NCBI GenBank assembly: GCA_029979145.1
Contig: JAPOIC010000004.1
Span: 1-25,124, forward strand
Length of the DNA stretch: 25,124 bases
Direction: 5' to 3'
Origin: Opitutaceae bacterium
Lineage (GTDB): Bacteria; Verrucomicrobiota; Verrucomicrobiia; Opitutales; Opitutaceae
In this document: positions 7,095 to 15,349 of the stretch, in pieces
Numbering within the stretch: the first letter of the stretch is position 1
How the letters are laid out: the number at the start of each line of letters is the position of its first letter
Position numbers and translations under genes: made by a program
Notes under the pieces: generated by a model
Seen by the model: only the letters and a program-made list of their open reading frames with translations
Databases searched by the model: none
Told to the model about the DNA's origin: nothing

Positions 7095-9368
7095 ATGCCC
7101 CCGGTTACTTCCGTCCTGCCCCCGCACCTCGACTACTCCCTCACTGGCGTTAACGCCGCCACCGCTGTCGAGCGCGGCCTCGCCGAGGCCGACTGGTATC
7201 AATGTCCCGTGCCGCGCGCCGAGATGCGCAAGCTCCTTGAGCGCCGCGACGGCCCCGCCATCCGCGACACGCTCATCTGGTTCGCACTCATCTTGGGCAG
7301 CGCCTACGCCACCTGGCTGCTCTGGGGTTCGTGGTGGGCGATCGTGCCGTATTTCGTCTACGCCACCCTCTACGGTTCCACCTCCGACTCGCGCTGGCAC
7401 GAGTCCGAGCATGGGACGGCGTTCAAGACCGACTGGATGAACCGCGCCCTCTACGAGATCGCCTCGTTCATGGTCATGCGCGAGTCCGTCCTCTGGCGCT
7501 GGAGCCACACGCGCCACCACAGCGACACCATCATCGTTGGTCGCGACCCCGAGATCGCCGTCCCGCGCCCGCCCAACTTGCGGAAGATGTTCTTCGGCGT
7601 CTTCAACCTCCCGAACTACCGCCGCTATTTCACACAGATCCTCAACCACGCGGTCGGCCGCATGCTACCGGACGAGAAAACCTATATCCCGGAGAGCGAA
7701 TTCCCGAAGATCTTTTTCCGCGCGCGCATCTATGTGCTGATCTACGCGACGTCGATCGGCCTCGCGCTCTACACCCAGAGCTTCCTCCCGCTGCTCTACG
7801 TCGGCCTGCCCAACATCTTCGGCACCTGGCTCATGCTGGTCTACGGCTACACCCAGCACGCGGGTCTTGCCGAAAACGTCCTCGATCACCGGCTCAACTG
7901 CCGGACGGTCTACATGAACCCGATCCACCGGTATCTCTACTGGAACATGAACTACCACGTGGAGCACCACATGTTCCCGCTCGTGCCGTATCACAACCTC
8001 CCGCGCCTGCACGCACTGGTGAAGCACAACATGCCGGTGCCCTACAACAGCATAGCCGAGGCATTTCGCGAAATCATCCCCACCGTCCTGCGCCAGGTGA
8101 AGGACCCCGGCCATTACGTGCGCCGCAAGCTCCCACCGCCGCCCGCGCGCACGCCCGAACCCGCCGTCGGCCCGGCGGATGCCACGCCCAACGCCGAAGG
8201 TTGGATCGAGATCTGCGCCGCCGCCGACCTCGGTCCCGCCGATGTCATTCGCTTCGACCACGGCCACAAGACCTACGCGCTCTACCGCGACGAGGCCGGC
8301 GCGCTCTACGCCACCGACGGCGTGTGCACCCACGGCAACACCCACCTCGCCGACGGCCTCGTGAAGGGGAAGATCATCGAATGCCCCAAGCACAACGGCC
8401 GGTTCAACCTCGCCGACGGCTCCCCCGCGCGCCCGCCCGTCTGCCGCGGTCTCGCCACCTATCCCTTGGAAGAGCGCCGCGGCCGGCTCTGGCTCAATGT
8501 CCGCCAACCCGGCGGCGCCGGCGCGCGCGAGCAAAAGACCTTCACCTTCCGCGTGGTCTCCAACCGCAGCGTCGCCACCTTCATTAAGGAGCTCGTGCTT
8601 GAGCCGGCCGACGCCGCGCAGAAACCCGCGTTCACGCCTGGCGACTACCTGCAGTTCAACATCCCCGTGTTCCCGGAGCTGAAGTTCGCCGACTTCGACA
8701 TCCCCGAGCCCTTTGCCGCCGTCTGGCGCGTGCAGCACGTCTTCGACCTCGTCGCGTCCAACTCGGCGCCTCGCCGCAACAATTACTCGCTCGCCAGCAA
8801 CGCCGCCACCGAGTCCACCCTCCGGTTCAACATCCGCATCGCCACGCCGCCCCCCGGCCAAGACTGCCCGCCCGGCGCCGGCTCGGCCTACGTGTTCAGC
8901 CTCAAGCCCGGCGACACCGTCACCGCCATTGGCCCCTTCGGCGACTTCCATCTCAAACCCACGCAAAAGGAAGCCGTCTACATCGGCGGCGGCGCCGGCA
9001 TGGCTCCGCTCCGCGCGCACCTGACCCACCTGTTCGAAACCGCGCACACGCACCGCAAGGTCAGCTACTGGTATGGCGCACGTTCCAAACAGGAAATTTT
9101 CTACGCCGACTACTTCGAGGGCCTCGCGCAACAACACGCCAACTTCAGCTTCCACCTCGCGCTCTCTGCCCCGCTGCCGGAAGACAACTGGACCGGCCCC
9201 ACCGGTTTCATCCACGAGGTCGTGCTCAACCAATACCTGCGCGACCACCCCAACCCCGCGGCGGTGGAGTTCTACCTCTGCGGCCCGCCCCAGATGATCA
9301 AGGCCTGCACCCGCATGCTCGCCGATCTCGGCGTCACCCCGCAGCAGATCGCCTTCGACGAATTCTGA
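7095..9368 (+). CDS. Fusion of fatty acid desaturase, Rieske and NqrF-like reductase domains
   Basis: A 757-residue protein with three redox parts in one chain. Residues 1 to about 345 are a membrane fatty-acid-desaturase/hydroxylase domain with the three histidine boxes HESEH (102-106), HTRHH (138-142) and HVEHH (288-292) of a di-iron site. Residues about 375-470 are a Rieske domain with C411-T-H413 and C430-P-K-H433. Residues about 485-757 resemble the C-terminal FAD/NADH module of NqrF: NNYSLAS (FAD), GGGAGMAP from 631, CGPP (729-732) and the acidic ending FDEF. The chain could thus take electrons from NADH through FAD and the Rieske cluster to the di-iron centre without partner proteins. 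The substrate is unknown. It is preceded by a possible promoter region and has no close downstream partner. Confidence 0.88.
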   Translation: MPPVTSVLPPHLDYSLTGVNAATAVERGLAEADWYQCPVPRAEMRKLLERRDGPAIRDTLIWFALILGSAYATWLLWGSWWAIVPYFVYATLYGSTSDSRWHESEHGTAFKTDWMNRALYEIASFMVMRESVLWRWSHTRHHSDTIIVGRDPEIAVPRPPNLRKMFFGVFNLPNYRRYFTQILNHAVGRMLPDEKTYIPESEFPKIFFRARIYVLIYATSIGLALYTQSFLPLLYVGLPNIFGTWLMLVYGYTQHAGLAENVLDHRLNCRTVYMNPIHRYLYWNMNYHVEHHMFPLVPYHNLPRLHALVKHNMPVPYNSIAEAFREIIPTVLRQVKDPGHYVRRKLPPPPARTPEPAVGPADATPNAEGWIEICAAADLGPADVIRFDHGHKTYALYRDEAGALYATDGVCTHGNTHLADGLVKGKIIECPKHNGRFNLADGSPARPPVCRGLATYPLEERRGRLWLNVRQPGGAGAREQKTFTFRVVSNRSVATFIKELVLEPADAAQKPAFTPGDYLQFNIPVFPELKFADFDIPEPFAAVWRVQHVFDLVASNSAPRRNNYSLASNAATESTLRFNIRIATPPPGQDCPPGAGSAYVFSLKPGDTVTAIGPFGDFHLKPTQKEAVYIGGGAGMAPLRAHLTHLFETAHTHRKVSYWYGARSKQEIFYADYFEGLAQQHANFSFHLALSAPLPEDNWTGPTGFIHEVVLNQYLRDHPNPAAVEFYLCGPPQMIKACTRMLADLGVTPQQIAFDEF

Positions 9369-9379
9369 GCGGAGGTTTC

Positions 9380-9527
9380 AACACAGAGGGCGCAGAGAGC
9401 ACAGAGGTCGGTGGGATGAAACGGACCGGAAGCGACCGTGGCTGGTGTTGGGGAGAAAGAGAAAGCTTAAGAGACTGAGAAAGAACCCGAGAGGTATTCT
9501 CTCCGTGGCCTCTGCGCCCTTTGTGTT
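9380..9527. repeat. CACAGAG-type inverted-repeat element, copy 1
   Basis: The left arm (9380-9407) begins AACACAGAGGGCGCAGAG and the right arm (9509-9527) reads CCTCTGCGCCCTTTGTGTT, its near-exact reverse complement. Between them lies about 100 bases of purine-rich sequence with no coding signal. Related arms occur at 13632-13715 and 20055-20093. The element fills most of the 231-base gap between the desaturase fusion and the next gene. Confidence 0.75.
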
Positions 9528-9599
9528 AAAAAACTCTGGCCCCTTGGCCCCCTCGCATTTGCAATTTGCCGTCGCCGCACCACCGGCTTTGCTCGGCAT

Positions 9600-10919
9600 A
9601 TGTTCTCCCGACTATTCTGCGGGCTCGCGTTGCTGACCGGCACGGTGCTCCAATCCCAGGAAAACCCCGTCGCCTTCACCGGCGCGACCCTCATCCCCAT
9701 CACCGGCGAGCCAATTGAAAACGGCCTCCTGCTCGTCCAGCACGGCAAGATCACCGCCGTCGGCCGCGCCGACACGGTGCGGCTTTCCGCGGGCGTGCAG
9801 ATTGTCGATGTCACCGGCAAGGTCATCATGCCGGGCCTCATCGACTCACACAGCCACATCGGCGGCGGCAGCGGCGGCGACAGTTCCAACCCCATCCAGC
9901 CCGAGACCCGCGTGCTCGATTCGATCGACGTGCGCGACTCGCGTTTCCAAAAGACCCGCGCCGGCGGCATCACCACCGTCAACGTCATGCCCGGCTCCGG
10001 CCACCTCATCAGCGGCCAGACGCTCTACCTCAAACTCCGCACCGCCCGCACCATCGACGACCTACTTATTGCGCAGCCCGACGGCACTCCCGCCGGCGGA
10101 CTCAAGATGGCCAACGGCACGAATTCCATGAAGGGCAAGAACGGCTTCCCCGGCACCCGCGCGAAGTCCGCCGCCCTCGTGCGCGAGCAGTTCATCAAGG
10201 CCCGCGAATATCGCGACAAGCTCGCCCGCGCCGGCGACGACCCCGCCAAGCGCCCCGACCGCAACCTCGCCTTGGAGGAACTCGTCGAGGTTCTCGACGG
10301 CAAACGCATCGTGCAGCACCACACGCACCGGCACGACGACATCGTCACCGTCCTGCGCCTCGCGAAGGAGTTCGGCTTCAAGGTCGCCCTCCATCACGTC
10401 AGCGAGGGCTGGAAGGTCGCACCCGAAATCGCCGCGGCCGGCGCCGCTTGCTCCATCATCGCCATCGACGCCCCGGGCGGAAAGCTGGAGGCCCGCGACC
10501 TCAGCCTCAAGACCGGCCGCGTCCTCGATGAGGCCGGCGTCACCGTCGGCCTGCACACCGACGACGGCATCAACGACTCGCGCCTCTTCCTGCGCTCCGC
10601 CGGCCTGATGGTTCGCGGCGGCATGAGCCGCGCCGGCGCCCTGCGCGCCGTCACCCTCGCCAACGCCGAAATCCTCGGCCTCGCCGATCGCATCGGCTCG
10701 CTCGAGGCCGGCAAGGACGCCGATTTCATCCTGCTCTCCGGCGATCCGCTCAGCGTCTACACCCACGTTGAACAAACCTGGGTTGAAGGCCGCAAGGTCT
10801 TCGATCGCGTCGACCCCGAGGACCACCTCTACGCCGTCGGCGGCCCCGGTGCCGGTGACCCCTTGCCCACCTACCTGTGCTGCTTCGGCGACGCCTTCGC
10901 CCATCTCGAACACAACTGA
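9600..10919 (+). CDS. Secreted amidohydrolase, imidazolonepropionase-like
   Basis: A 439-residue amidohydrolase-superfamily protein with an N-terminal signal peptide (MFSRLFCGLALLTGTVLQSQ), so exported. The metal-site pattern is present: HSH at 84-86 in PGLIDSHSH, histidines at 240-245 in HHTHRHDD, HH at 265-266 and Asp321 or Asp322 in LHTDDG. N- and C-terminal strands form the usual small beta sandwich, with the C-terminal GSLEAGKDADFILLSGDPL. It therefore looks catalytically competent. Substrates of this subgroup include cyclic amides and dipeptides; which one applies here is unknown. The next gene encodes a related protein 11 bases downstream, so both are probably made together. Confidence 0.88.
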   Translation: MFSRLFCGLALLTGTVLQSQENPVAFTGATLIPITGEPIENGLLLVQHGKITAVGRADTVRLSAGVQIVDVTGKVIMPGLIDSHSHIGGGSGGDSSNPIQPETRVLDSIDVRDSRFQKTRAGGITTVNVMPGSGHLISGQTLYLKLRTARTIDDLLIAQPDGTPAGGLKMANGTNSMKGKNGFPGTRAKSAALVREQFIKAREYRDKLARAGDDPAKRPDRNLALEELVEVLDGKRIVQHHTHRHDDIVTVLRLAKEFGFKVALHHVSEGWKVAPEIAAAGAACSIIAIDAPGGKLEARDLSLKTGRVLDEAGVTVGLHTDDGINDSRLFLRSAGLMVRGGMSRAGALRAVTLANAEILGLADRIGSLEAGKDADFILLSGDPLSVYTHVEQTWVEGRKVFDRVDPEDHLYAVGGPGAGDPLPTYLCCFGDAFAHLEHN

Positions 10920-10930
10920 GGCCCCCGCCC

Positions 10931-12190
10931 ATGCCCTTCTCCCATCTTTCTCGTTCTCTTATTCTCCGTCGCGCCTACCTAGCGTTCGCGCTCCTGCTCG
11001 CCCCGCTACTCCGCGCTGACGATCAAGCCATGCCGCTCGCCATCCACGGCAACACCGTCTGGACCATGGCGGGCAAACCAATCACCGACGGCCTCGTGCT
11101 CGTGCGCGACGGCAAGATCACCTTCGTCGGCCCCGCCGCCGGCACGGCCTACACCGCGGATCATCGCGTGCTCCACGCCAAGGTCGTCACCCCCGGGCTG
11201 GTCGATGCCCACGCCACCGGCGGCCTCACCGGTATGCTAAACGCCGACGGCGACCAGGACATGTTGGAGAAGTCCGCGGCCATCCAACCCGCGCTCCGCG
11301 CCATCGACGCCTACAACGCCCGCGATCCGCTCGTGGCCTATGTGCGCTCGTTCGGCGTCACCACCGTCAACACCGGCCACGCCCCCGGCATGCTCGTTTC
11401 CGGCCAGACCATGGTGGTCAAGACTCACGGCCGCACCGCCGACGAAGATGTGATCAAACCCGCCGCCATGATCGCCGCCTCCCTCGGCAACAACGGCACC
11501 ACCGCCGAGGCCGGCAAATCCCCCGGCACCCGCAGCAAGGCCGTGGCTCTCCTGCGCGCCGAGCTGATCAAGGCGCAGGCCTACGTCGCGAAGCAAAAGC
11601 TCGAGGACGAGACCAAGCGTCCCGCCCGCGACCTCAACCTCGAGGTCCTGGCCAGCGCGCTCGACGGCACGCAACCGCTCCTCGTCACCGCCCACCGCCA
11701 GCAAGACATCCTTTCCGCCTTGCGCGTCGCGAAAGAGTTTTCCCTGTCCATTCTCCTCGACGGCGCCAGCGATGCCCCGCTCGTGCTCGAAGAAATCAAG
11801 TCCGCGGGCGTCCCCATCATCCTGCATCCGATGATGGCGCGCAGCTTCGGCGACGAGCAGAACCACAGCTTCGAGACCGCCAACACGCTCAAGGCCGCCG
11901 GCATCCCCTTCGCCCTCCAAAGCGGCTACGAGGCCTACGTGCCGAAGACCCGCGTCATCCTCTTCGAAGCCGCAATCGCCGCCGCCAACGGACTCTCCTT
12001 CACCGACACCCTCGCGAGCATCACGATCGACGCCGCGCGACTCATCGGCGTCGCCGATCGCACCGGCTCGCTCGCCGTGGGCAAGGACGCCGACCTCGCC
12101 CTCTACGACGGCGACCCCTTCGAATACGCCACCCACTGCACCGCCACGGTCATCGACGGCACTGTCTACCCCGGCGAGAATTACGACTGA
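10931..12190 (+). CDS. Secreted amidohydrolase-like protein lacking several metal ligands
   Basis: A 419-residue relative of the preceding protein with the same layout: signal peptide (LAFALLLAPLLRADD), start strands, PGLVDAH, a central barrel and the C-terminal GSLAVGKDADLALYDGDPF. I chose ATG 10931 because it follows a GAGG nine bases upstream and leads straight into the signal peptide. Metal-site positions are altered: HSH has become HAT (94-96), the HH pair aligns with DG, and the LHTDD segment aligns with LQSGY, losing the catalytic Asp. It is probably not a normal hydrolase; a scaffold or binding role beside the active first protein is an inference. It may instead use a different chemistry. 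Confidence 0.85.
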   Translation: MPFSHLSRSLILRRAYLAFALLLAPLLRADDQAMPLAIHGNTVWTMAGKPITDGLVLVRDGKITFVGPAAGTAYTADHRVLHAKVVTPGLVDAHATGGLTGMLNADGDQDMLEKSAAIQPALRAIDAYNARDPLVAYVRSFGVTTVNTGHAPGMLVSGQTMVVKTHGRTADEDVIKPAAMIAASLGNNGTTAEAGKSPGTRSKAVALLRAELIKAQAYVAKQKLEDETKRPARDLNLEVLASALDGTQPLLVTAHRQQDILSALRVAKEFSLSILLDGASDAPLVLEEIKSAGVPIILHPMMARSFGDEQNHSFETANTLKAAGIPFALQSGYEAYVPKTRVILFEAAIAAANGLSFTDTLASITIDAARLIGVADRTGSLAVGKDADLALYDGDPFEYATHCTATVIDGTVYPGENYD

Positions 12191-12229
12191 CCCAACCACC
12201 TTGCCGGTGGGGGGATTCAAACCGAGAAA

Positions 12230-12286
12230 AATTCAGAAGCCAGGAAGCCATGAAACCTTAGTTCCTGGTCTCTTGGCTTCTGAATT
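12230..12286. repeat. Inverted repeat between convergent genes (GAAGCCAGGAAGCC type)
   Basis: AATTCAGAAGCCA (12230-12242) is perfectly complementary to TGGCTTCTGAATT (12274-12286), and an inner CCAGGAA/TTCCTGG pairing offers an alternative fold. The left arm contains tandem GAAGCCA units. It lies between the stops of the second amidohydrolase (12190) and the exoD-like gene (12295), so it could end transcription from both sides. A smaller hairpin, CCACC/GGTGG, lies at 12197-12211. Confidence 0.7.
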
Positions 12287-12294
12287 ATTAATCT

Positions 12295-12936
12295 TCACCC
12301 ACTGATCCAACGGCCAAGGGCGGTCATGAAATGCTGGGCCGCTTCGCCCAGCAAAATAAAATACAACACGCCGAGGCCAAAGACGAGGTAGCCGAGCAGG
12401 ACAAACAGGCCGTCCCGCTCCAGCATCCCCGCGGCGAGCAACACGATCGTCCACGCCGGGAAGGAATTGCTGAACGGGATCGGCAGCGGCAGCAGCAGCA
12501 CCAGCGCCGAGATGAGGATGAACAGCGCGTGCAACTGGAGCATCGGCCCAGGCGCGCTGATCAACGCCAGCCGCGGTCGGAGAAAAGATTCCAGCAGCGC
12601 TATGACCTTTCCCGCCACCGCGAACACGCGGTCGAAGAATCCCGCCGGTAGCTGCTTGCGCTGCAATTTGCGCGGCAGCCACGGCCGCTGGCCCAGCGTG
12701 AGCCGCAACGCGATGAACGCGATGGCGAGGCCGAAGGGCGTCGAGAGCCCGGGCAGGGGGATCGGCGTGATGAAGGGGAGGCCGAGCAAAATCAGGATCA
12801 ACGTGTAGGCTCGGCCGCGCAGCTGCATGATCACCTCGCGCAAGGTCACTGGGCGCTGCCCGAGCCGCGCGCGCAATTCCTCCAGCTCGACCGAGAGCTT
12901 GCGTGGCGGCACCACGGGCAGCAGGGGGAGTTTCAT
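12295..12936 (-). CDS. ExoD-family membrane protein
   Basis: A 213-residue integral membrane protein of the exopolysaccharide synthesis ExoD family. A charged N-terminus (LSVELEELRARLG) is followed by LREVIMQLRGRAYTLILILLGLPF, the family hallmark GLPFITPIPLPGLST, and further hydrophobic segments around 138-155 and 165-195. The Rhizobium ExoD protein affects exopolysaccharide and nodule invasion, but the biochemical role of the family is not known. Its ATG overlaps the queE stop (ATGA at 12936-12933), so it is translated with queE, although a link to queuosine is unlikely. It ends inside the region flanked by the inverted repeat. Confidence 0.85.
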   Translation of the reverse strand: MKLPLLPVVPPRKLSVELEELRARLGQRPVTLREVIMQLRGRAYTLILILLGLPFITPIPLPGLSTPFGLAIAFIALRLTLGQRPWLPRKLQRKQLPAGFFDRVFAVAGKVIALLESFLRPRLALISAPGPMLQLHALFILISALVLLLPLPIPFSNSFPAWTIVLLAAGMLERDGLFVLLGYLVFGLGVLYFILLGEAAQHFMTALGRWISG

Positions 12937-13625
12937 GTGCCGCGGGTGTGCCCAAACAACTCCACGTGCAGCCGGTGCGCGTAGCGGTAGCCCCGCGCCT
13001 TGCAGGCCTCGGGCAGCCACATCGCGCGCTCGCGCAACACCGCCAGGTCCGTGCCCTCGGGCATCAGCAGCACGCGGTCCGGCGGCAGGGCCGACAACTG
13101 CGCCAGCATCCCCTCTACCTCGGCCAGGTCCGCCTCGCCGGCCACGACGAACTTCAGCTGAAAGGCATAGGCCTCGATCCACGCGCGCACCACGTTCGGC
13201 TGCCAGCGCAGCGCCTCGTGTTTGCGCCGCCACGCGTCGTCCAGTCGCGCGTCCGGCGCGGAGTTGGTCAGCTTCGGCGAGAGCGACGCAAGGTCGCAGG
13301 CGATGCCGTTCGGCGGAATCGTCCCGGCGGTCTCGATCGTGAGATGATACCCCGCCGACCGCAGCGCCGCCGCCAGCTCCGGCAGCTCCAGCGCCAACAT
13401 CGGCTCTCCGCCCGTCAGCACCACGTGCCGCGCCGCGGGCCAGGCCTGCACCGCCGCGACTACCTCGGCAACGGTGCGCTTCTCGCCCTCGGGTTTCCAC
13501 GACGCATAGGGCGTGTCGCACCAGTTGCACCGCAGGTTGCAGCCGCTCGTGCGCACAAAGACCGAGGGCACGCCCGTGAGGCGGCCCTCGCCCTGCAGCG
13601 AATAGAAAATCTCGGAGATCAGCAC
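12933..13625 (-). CDS. queE: 7-carboxy-7-deazaguanine synthase
   Basis: A 230-residue radical-SAM enzyme that turns 6-carboxytetrahydropterin into 7-carboxy-7-deazaguanine on the route to preQ0 and queuosine. The cluster motif is CNLRCNWC (Cys29, Cys33, Cys36). The N-terminal LISEIFYSLQGEG and VVLTGGEPML are typical of QueE, and LSPKL supports substrate binding. The start is GTG 13625; no ATG is available at the family's usual N-terminus and no ribosome site is seen. It lies downstream of queC, separated by a repeat element, and overlaps the exoD-like gene by four bases. queD is not nearby. Confidence 0.93.
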   Translation of the reverse strand: MLISEIFYSLQGEGRLTGVPSVFVRTSGCNLRCNWCDTPYASWKPEGEKRTVAEVVAAVQAWPAARHVVLTGGEPMLALELPELAAALRSAGYHLTIETAGTIPPNGIACDLASLSPKLTNSAPDARLDDAWRRKHEALRWQPNVVRAWIEAYAFQLKFVVAGEADLAEVEGMLAQLSALPPDRVLLMPEGTDLAVLRERAMWLPEACKARGYRYAHRLHVELFGHTRGT

Positions 13626-13631
13626 AATCGG

Positions 13632-13715
13632 GGTTTAACACAGCGTCCACGGAGCGCACGGAGTTTCTCTCTCCCTCCGTAACCTCTGTGTTCTCTGTGC
13701 CCTCTGTGTTTAAAC
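13632..13715. repeat. CACAGAG-type inverted-repeat element, copy 2
   Basis: The left arm starts GGTTTAACACAG at 13632; the right arm ends CACAG(AGG) in reverse orientation at 13675-13715, closing with TTTAAACC. Inside are several ACGGAG/CTCCGT and ACAGAG/CTCTGT words. It fills nearly all of the gap between queC and queE, and its right end supplies the TAA stop of queC (13710-13712). Confidence 0.75.
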
Positions 13716-14393
13716 CGTTTTGCCCGGCAGCGGCCCGGTCGACTCGTAAACCGTCGGATCCACCACTCCCGCCTCGATGAACGCCTCGCGGCGCTCCACG
13801 CAGGTGCCGCACTTGCCGCAGTGCACCGCGCCGCCCTTGTAGCACGACCAGGTGCGCGCGTAGTCCACGCCGAGTTTCACCCCCTGGCGCGCCGTTTCGC
13901 CCTTGGTCATGCTGATGAACGGCCGGAGCAATTGGATCCGCGCGTAGGTGCCGTGAATCATCGCCTCGCTCATCGCCTGCATGAAGTCCACGCGGCAGTC
14001 CGGATAAATCGCGTGGTCGCCACCATGCGCGGCAATGACCAACCCCTCCACGCCGATGCTCTCGGCAAAGCCGCACGCGATCGAGAGCATGATGCCATTC
14101 CGGAACGGCACCACCGTGCGCTTCATGTTTTCGTCCTCGTAATGCCCCTCGGGGATGTCGCCGCCGCTCTTCAGCAGGTCCGATGCAAACAGCCGGTCGA
14201 TGAAATCCAGCTTCACGATCTCGTGCCGGACGCCGAGCGCCGCCGCGTGCTCGGCCGCGAACGGCAGCTCGCGCGCATTGTGCTTCGCGCCGTAGTCGAA
14301 GCTGAGCACCCCGACCAGCTCATGGCGCGTGGGCGCCCAGTGGAGCGCGGTGACGGAATCCATCCCGCCGGAACAAAGCACGACGACTTTCAT
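13710..14393 (-). CDS. queC: 7-cyano-7-deazaguanine synthase
   Basis: A 227-residue ATP-dependent enzyme converting 7-carboxy-7-deazaguanine to preQ0. The PP-loop is CSGGMDSVT (7-15), and the zinc site is visible as Cys184, Cys192, Cys195 and Cys198 in the C-terminal YKGGAVHCGKCGTC region. I chose ATG 14393 because the family begins MKVVVLCSGG; in-frame upstream sequence is AT- and purine-rich intergenic DNA. A TATGAT word near 14450 on this strand is a possible -10, with no clear -35. The TAA stop lies within the neighbouring repeat. With queE it forms the preQ0 part of an operon; queD and folE must be elsewhere. Confidence 0.94.
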   Translation of the reverse strand: MKVVVLCSGGMDSVTALHWAPTRHELVGVLSFDYGAKHNARELPFAAEHAAALGVRHEIVKLDFIDRLFASDLLKSGGDIPEGHYEDENMKRTVVPFRNGIMLSIACGFAESIGVEGLVIAAHGGDHAIYPDCRVDFMQAMSEAMIHGTYARIQLLRPFISMTKGETARQGVKLGVDYARTWSCYKGGAVHCGKCGTCVERREAFIEAGVVDPTVYESTGPLPGKTV

Positions 14394-14496
14394 GACCCGC
14401 GAAGAAACCCATATCCGGCCCGCACGCAAAATCGTTCTCTTTCTCCCAATCATACTCTTTCTCTCTTCCTGCGCCCGCGTATAACCCCCCACGCCC

Positions 14497-15348
14497 ATGC
14501 TCATCCTGCACGACCCGCAATGCGCCGACTACGGCTCCGCCGCCCGCCCGGAGCAGCCCGCGCGCACGATCCGCACCGCCGCCCACCTGCGCGCCGCGCA
14601 CCTGGACTGGACCTGGCGCGTGCCCGCCGCGGCCACCGACGCCGACCTGCGCCTCGCCCACACCGCCGCCCACCTCGCGCGGCTGGGCCACGGGCCCGAT
14701 TTCGACGCCGACACCCCGTATTTCGACGGCATCGCCAGCCACGCCCGCCGCGCCGCTGGCGCCGCCCTGGCTGCCTTGCAGGCGGCCCGCGGCGGCGAGA
14801 ACGCTTTTTCCCTCATGCGTCCGCCCGGCCACCACACGCTCGCGGTACAGGCCATGGGGTTTTGCTACGTCAACCAGATCGCCATCGCCGCCCTGGCCGC
14901 CCGGCGCGAAGGGGCCAAGCGCGTGGCCGTGTGGGACTTCGACGCCCACCACGGCAACGGCACCGAGGCCCTCCTGCACGGCCGCGACGGCATCCTGTTC
15001 ACCTCCGTGCACCAATACCCCGGCTACCCCGGCACCGGCACGGCCAGCTTCGACAATTGCCGCAACTGGCCCGTGGCGCCGCTCAGTGCTCGCCCCGTGC
15101 ACCTCGCCGCCCTCCGGGAATCGTGGGAAGCCGTGCTCGCCTTCAACCCGGAACTCGTGCTCGTATCAGCCGGGTTTGATGCCTACGTGCACGACCCGAT
15201 CACCGAAATGACCCTCGAAACCGACGATTTTGCCACCCTGGGCTCCTGGCTGCGCGAGGCGGACCTCCCCGCCGCCGCCATCCTCGAGGGCGGCTACAGC
15301 GCGGACCTTCCGCAGCTCGTCGACGCTTTCCTGACCGCCTGGGCCTGA
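14497..15348 (+). CDS. Histone deacetylase family enzyme (zinc deacetylase)
   Basis: A 283-residue bacterial member of the arginase/deacetylase fold. Its active-site motifs are complete: RPPGHH (108-113), DFDAHHGNGT with Asp147, Asp149 and His151-152, SVHQ, SAGFDAY with Asp228, and EGGY with Tyr267, the transition-state tyrosine. Bacterial relatives act on acetylpolyamines, acetoin-linked protein lysines or small acetylated molecules; the substrate here cannot be assigned. There is no signal peptide. TATAAC at 14480-14485, 11 bases before the ATG, may be a -10 element giving a very short leader. The next gene begins one base after the stop codon, so they are co-transcribed. Confidence 0.9.
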   Translation: MLILHDPQCADYGSAARPEQPARTIRTAAHLRAAHLDWTWRVPAAATDADLRLAHTAAHLARLGHGPDFDADTPYFDGIASHARRAAGAALAALQAARGGENAFSLMRPPGHHTLAVQAMGFCYVNQIAIAALAARREGAKRVAVWDFDAHHGNGTEALLHGRDGILFTSVHQYPGYPGTGTASFDNCRNWPVAPLSARPVHLAALRESWEAVLAFNPELVLVSAGFDAYVHDPITEMTLETDDFATLGSWLREADLPAAAILEGGYSADLPQLVDAFLTAWA

Positions 15349-15349
15349 C

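Noticed and set aside
7665..9248. A 527-codon minus-strand frame opposite the desaturase fusion
   Set aside because: It is the mirror of a plus-strand gene with complete histidine boxes and Rieske motifs, so it is a shadow.
9380..9527. CRISPR array
   Set aside because: The CACAGAG words are short, irregular and in inverted arms, without equal repeats and spacers or cas genes.
12295..14076. One long minus-strand reading joining the exoD-like gene with upstream sequence
   Set aside because: Only the last 213 residues are ExoD-like; the rest is an out-of-frame reading of queE and queC, each with intact motifs in its own frame.
14394..14496. PreQ1 riboswitch before queC
   Set aside because: The leader has no recognisable preQ1-I aptamer stem with an A-rich tail; it is mostly pyrimidine/purine tract.
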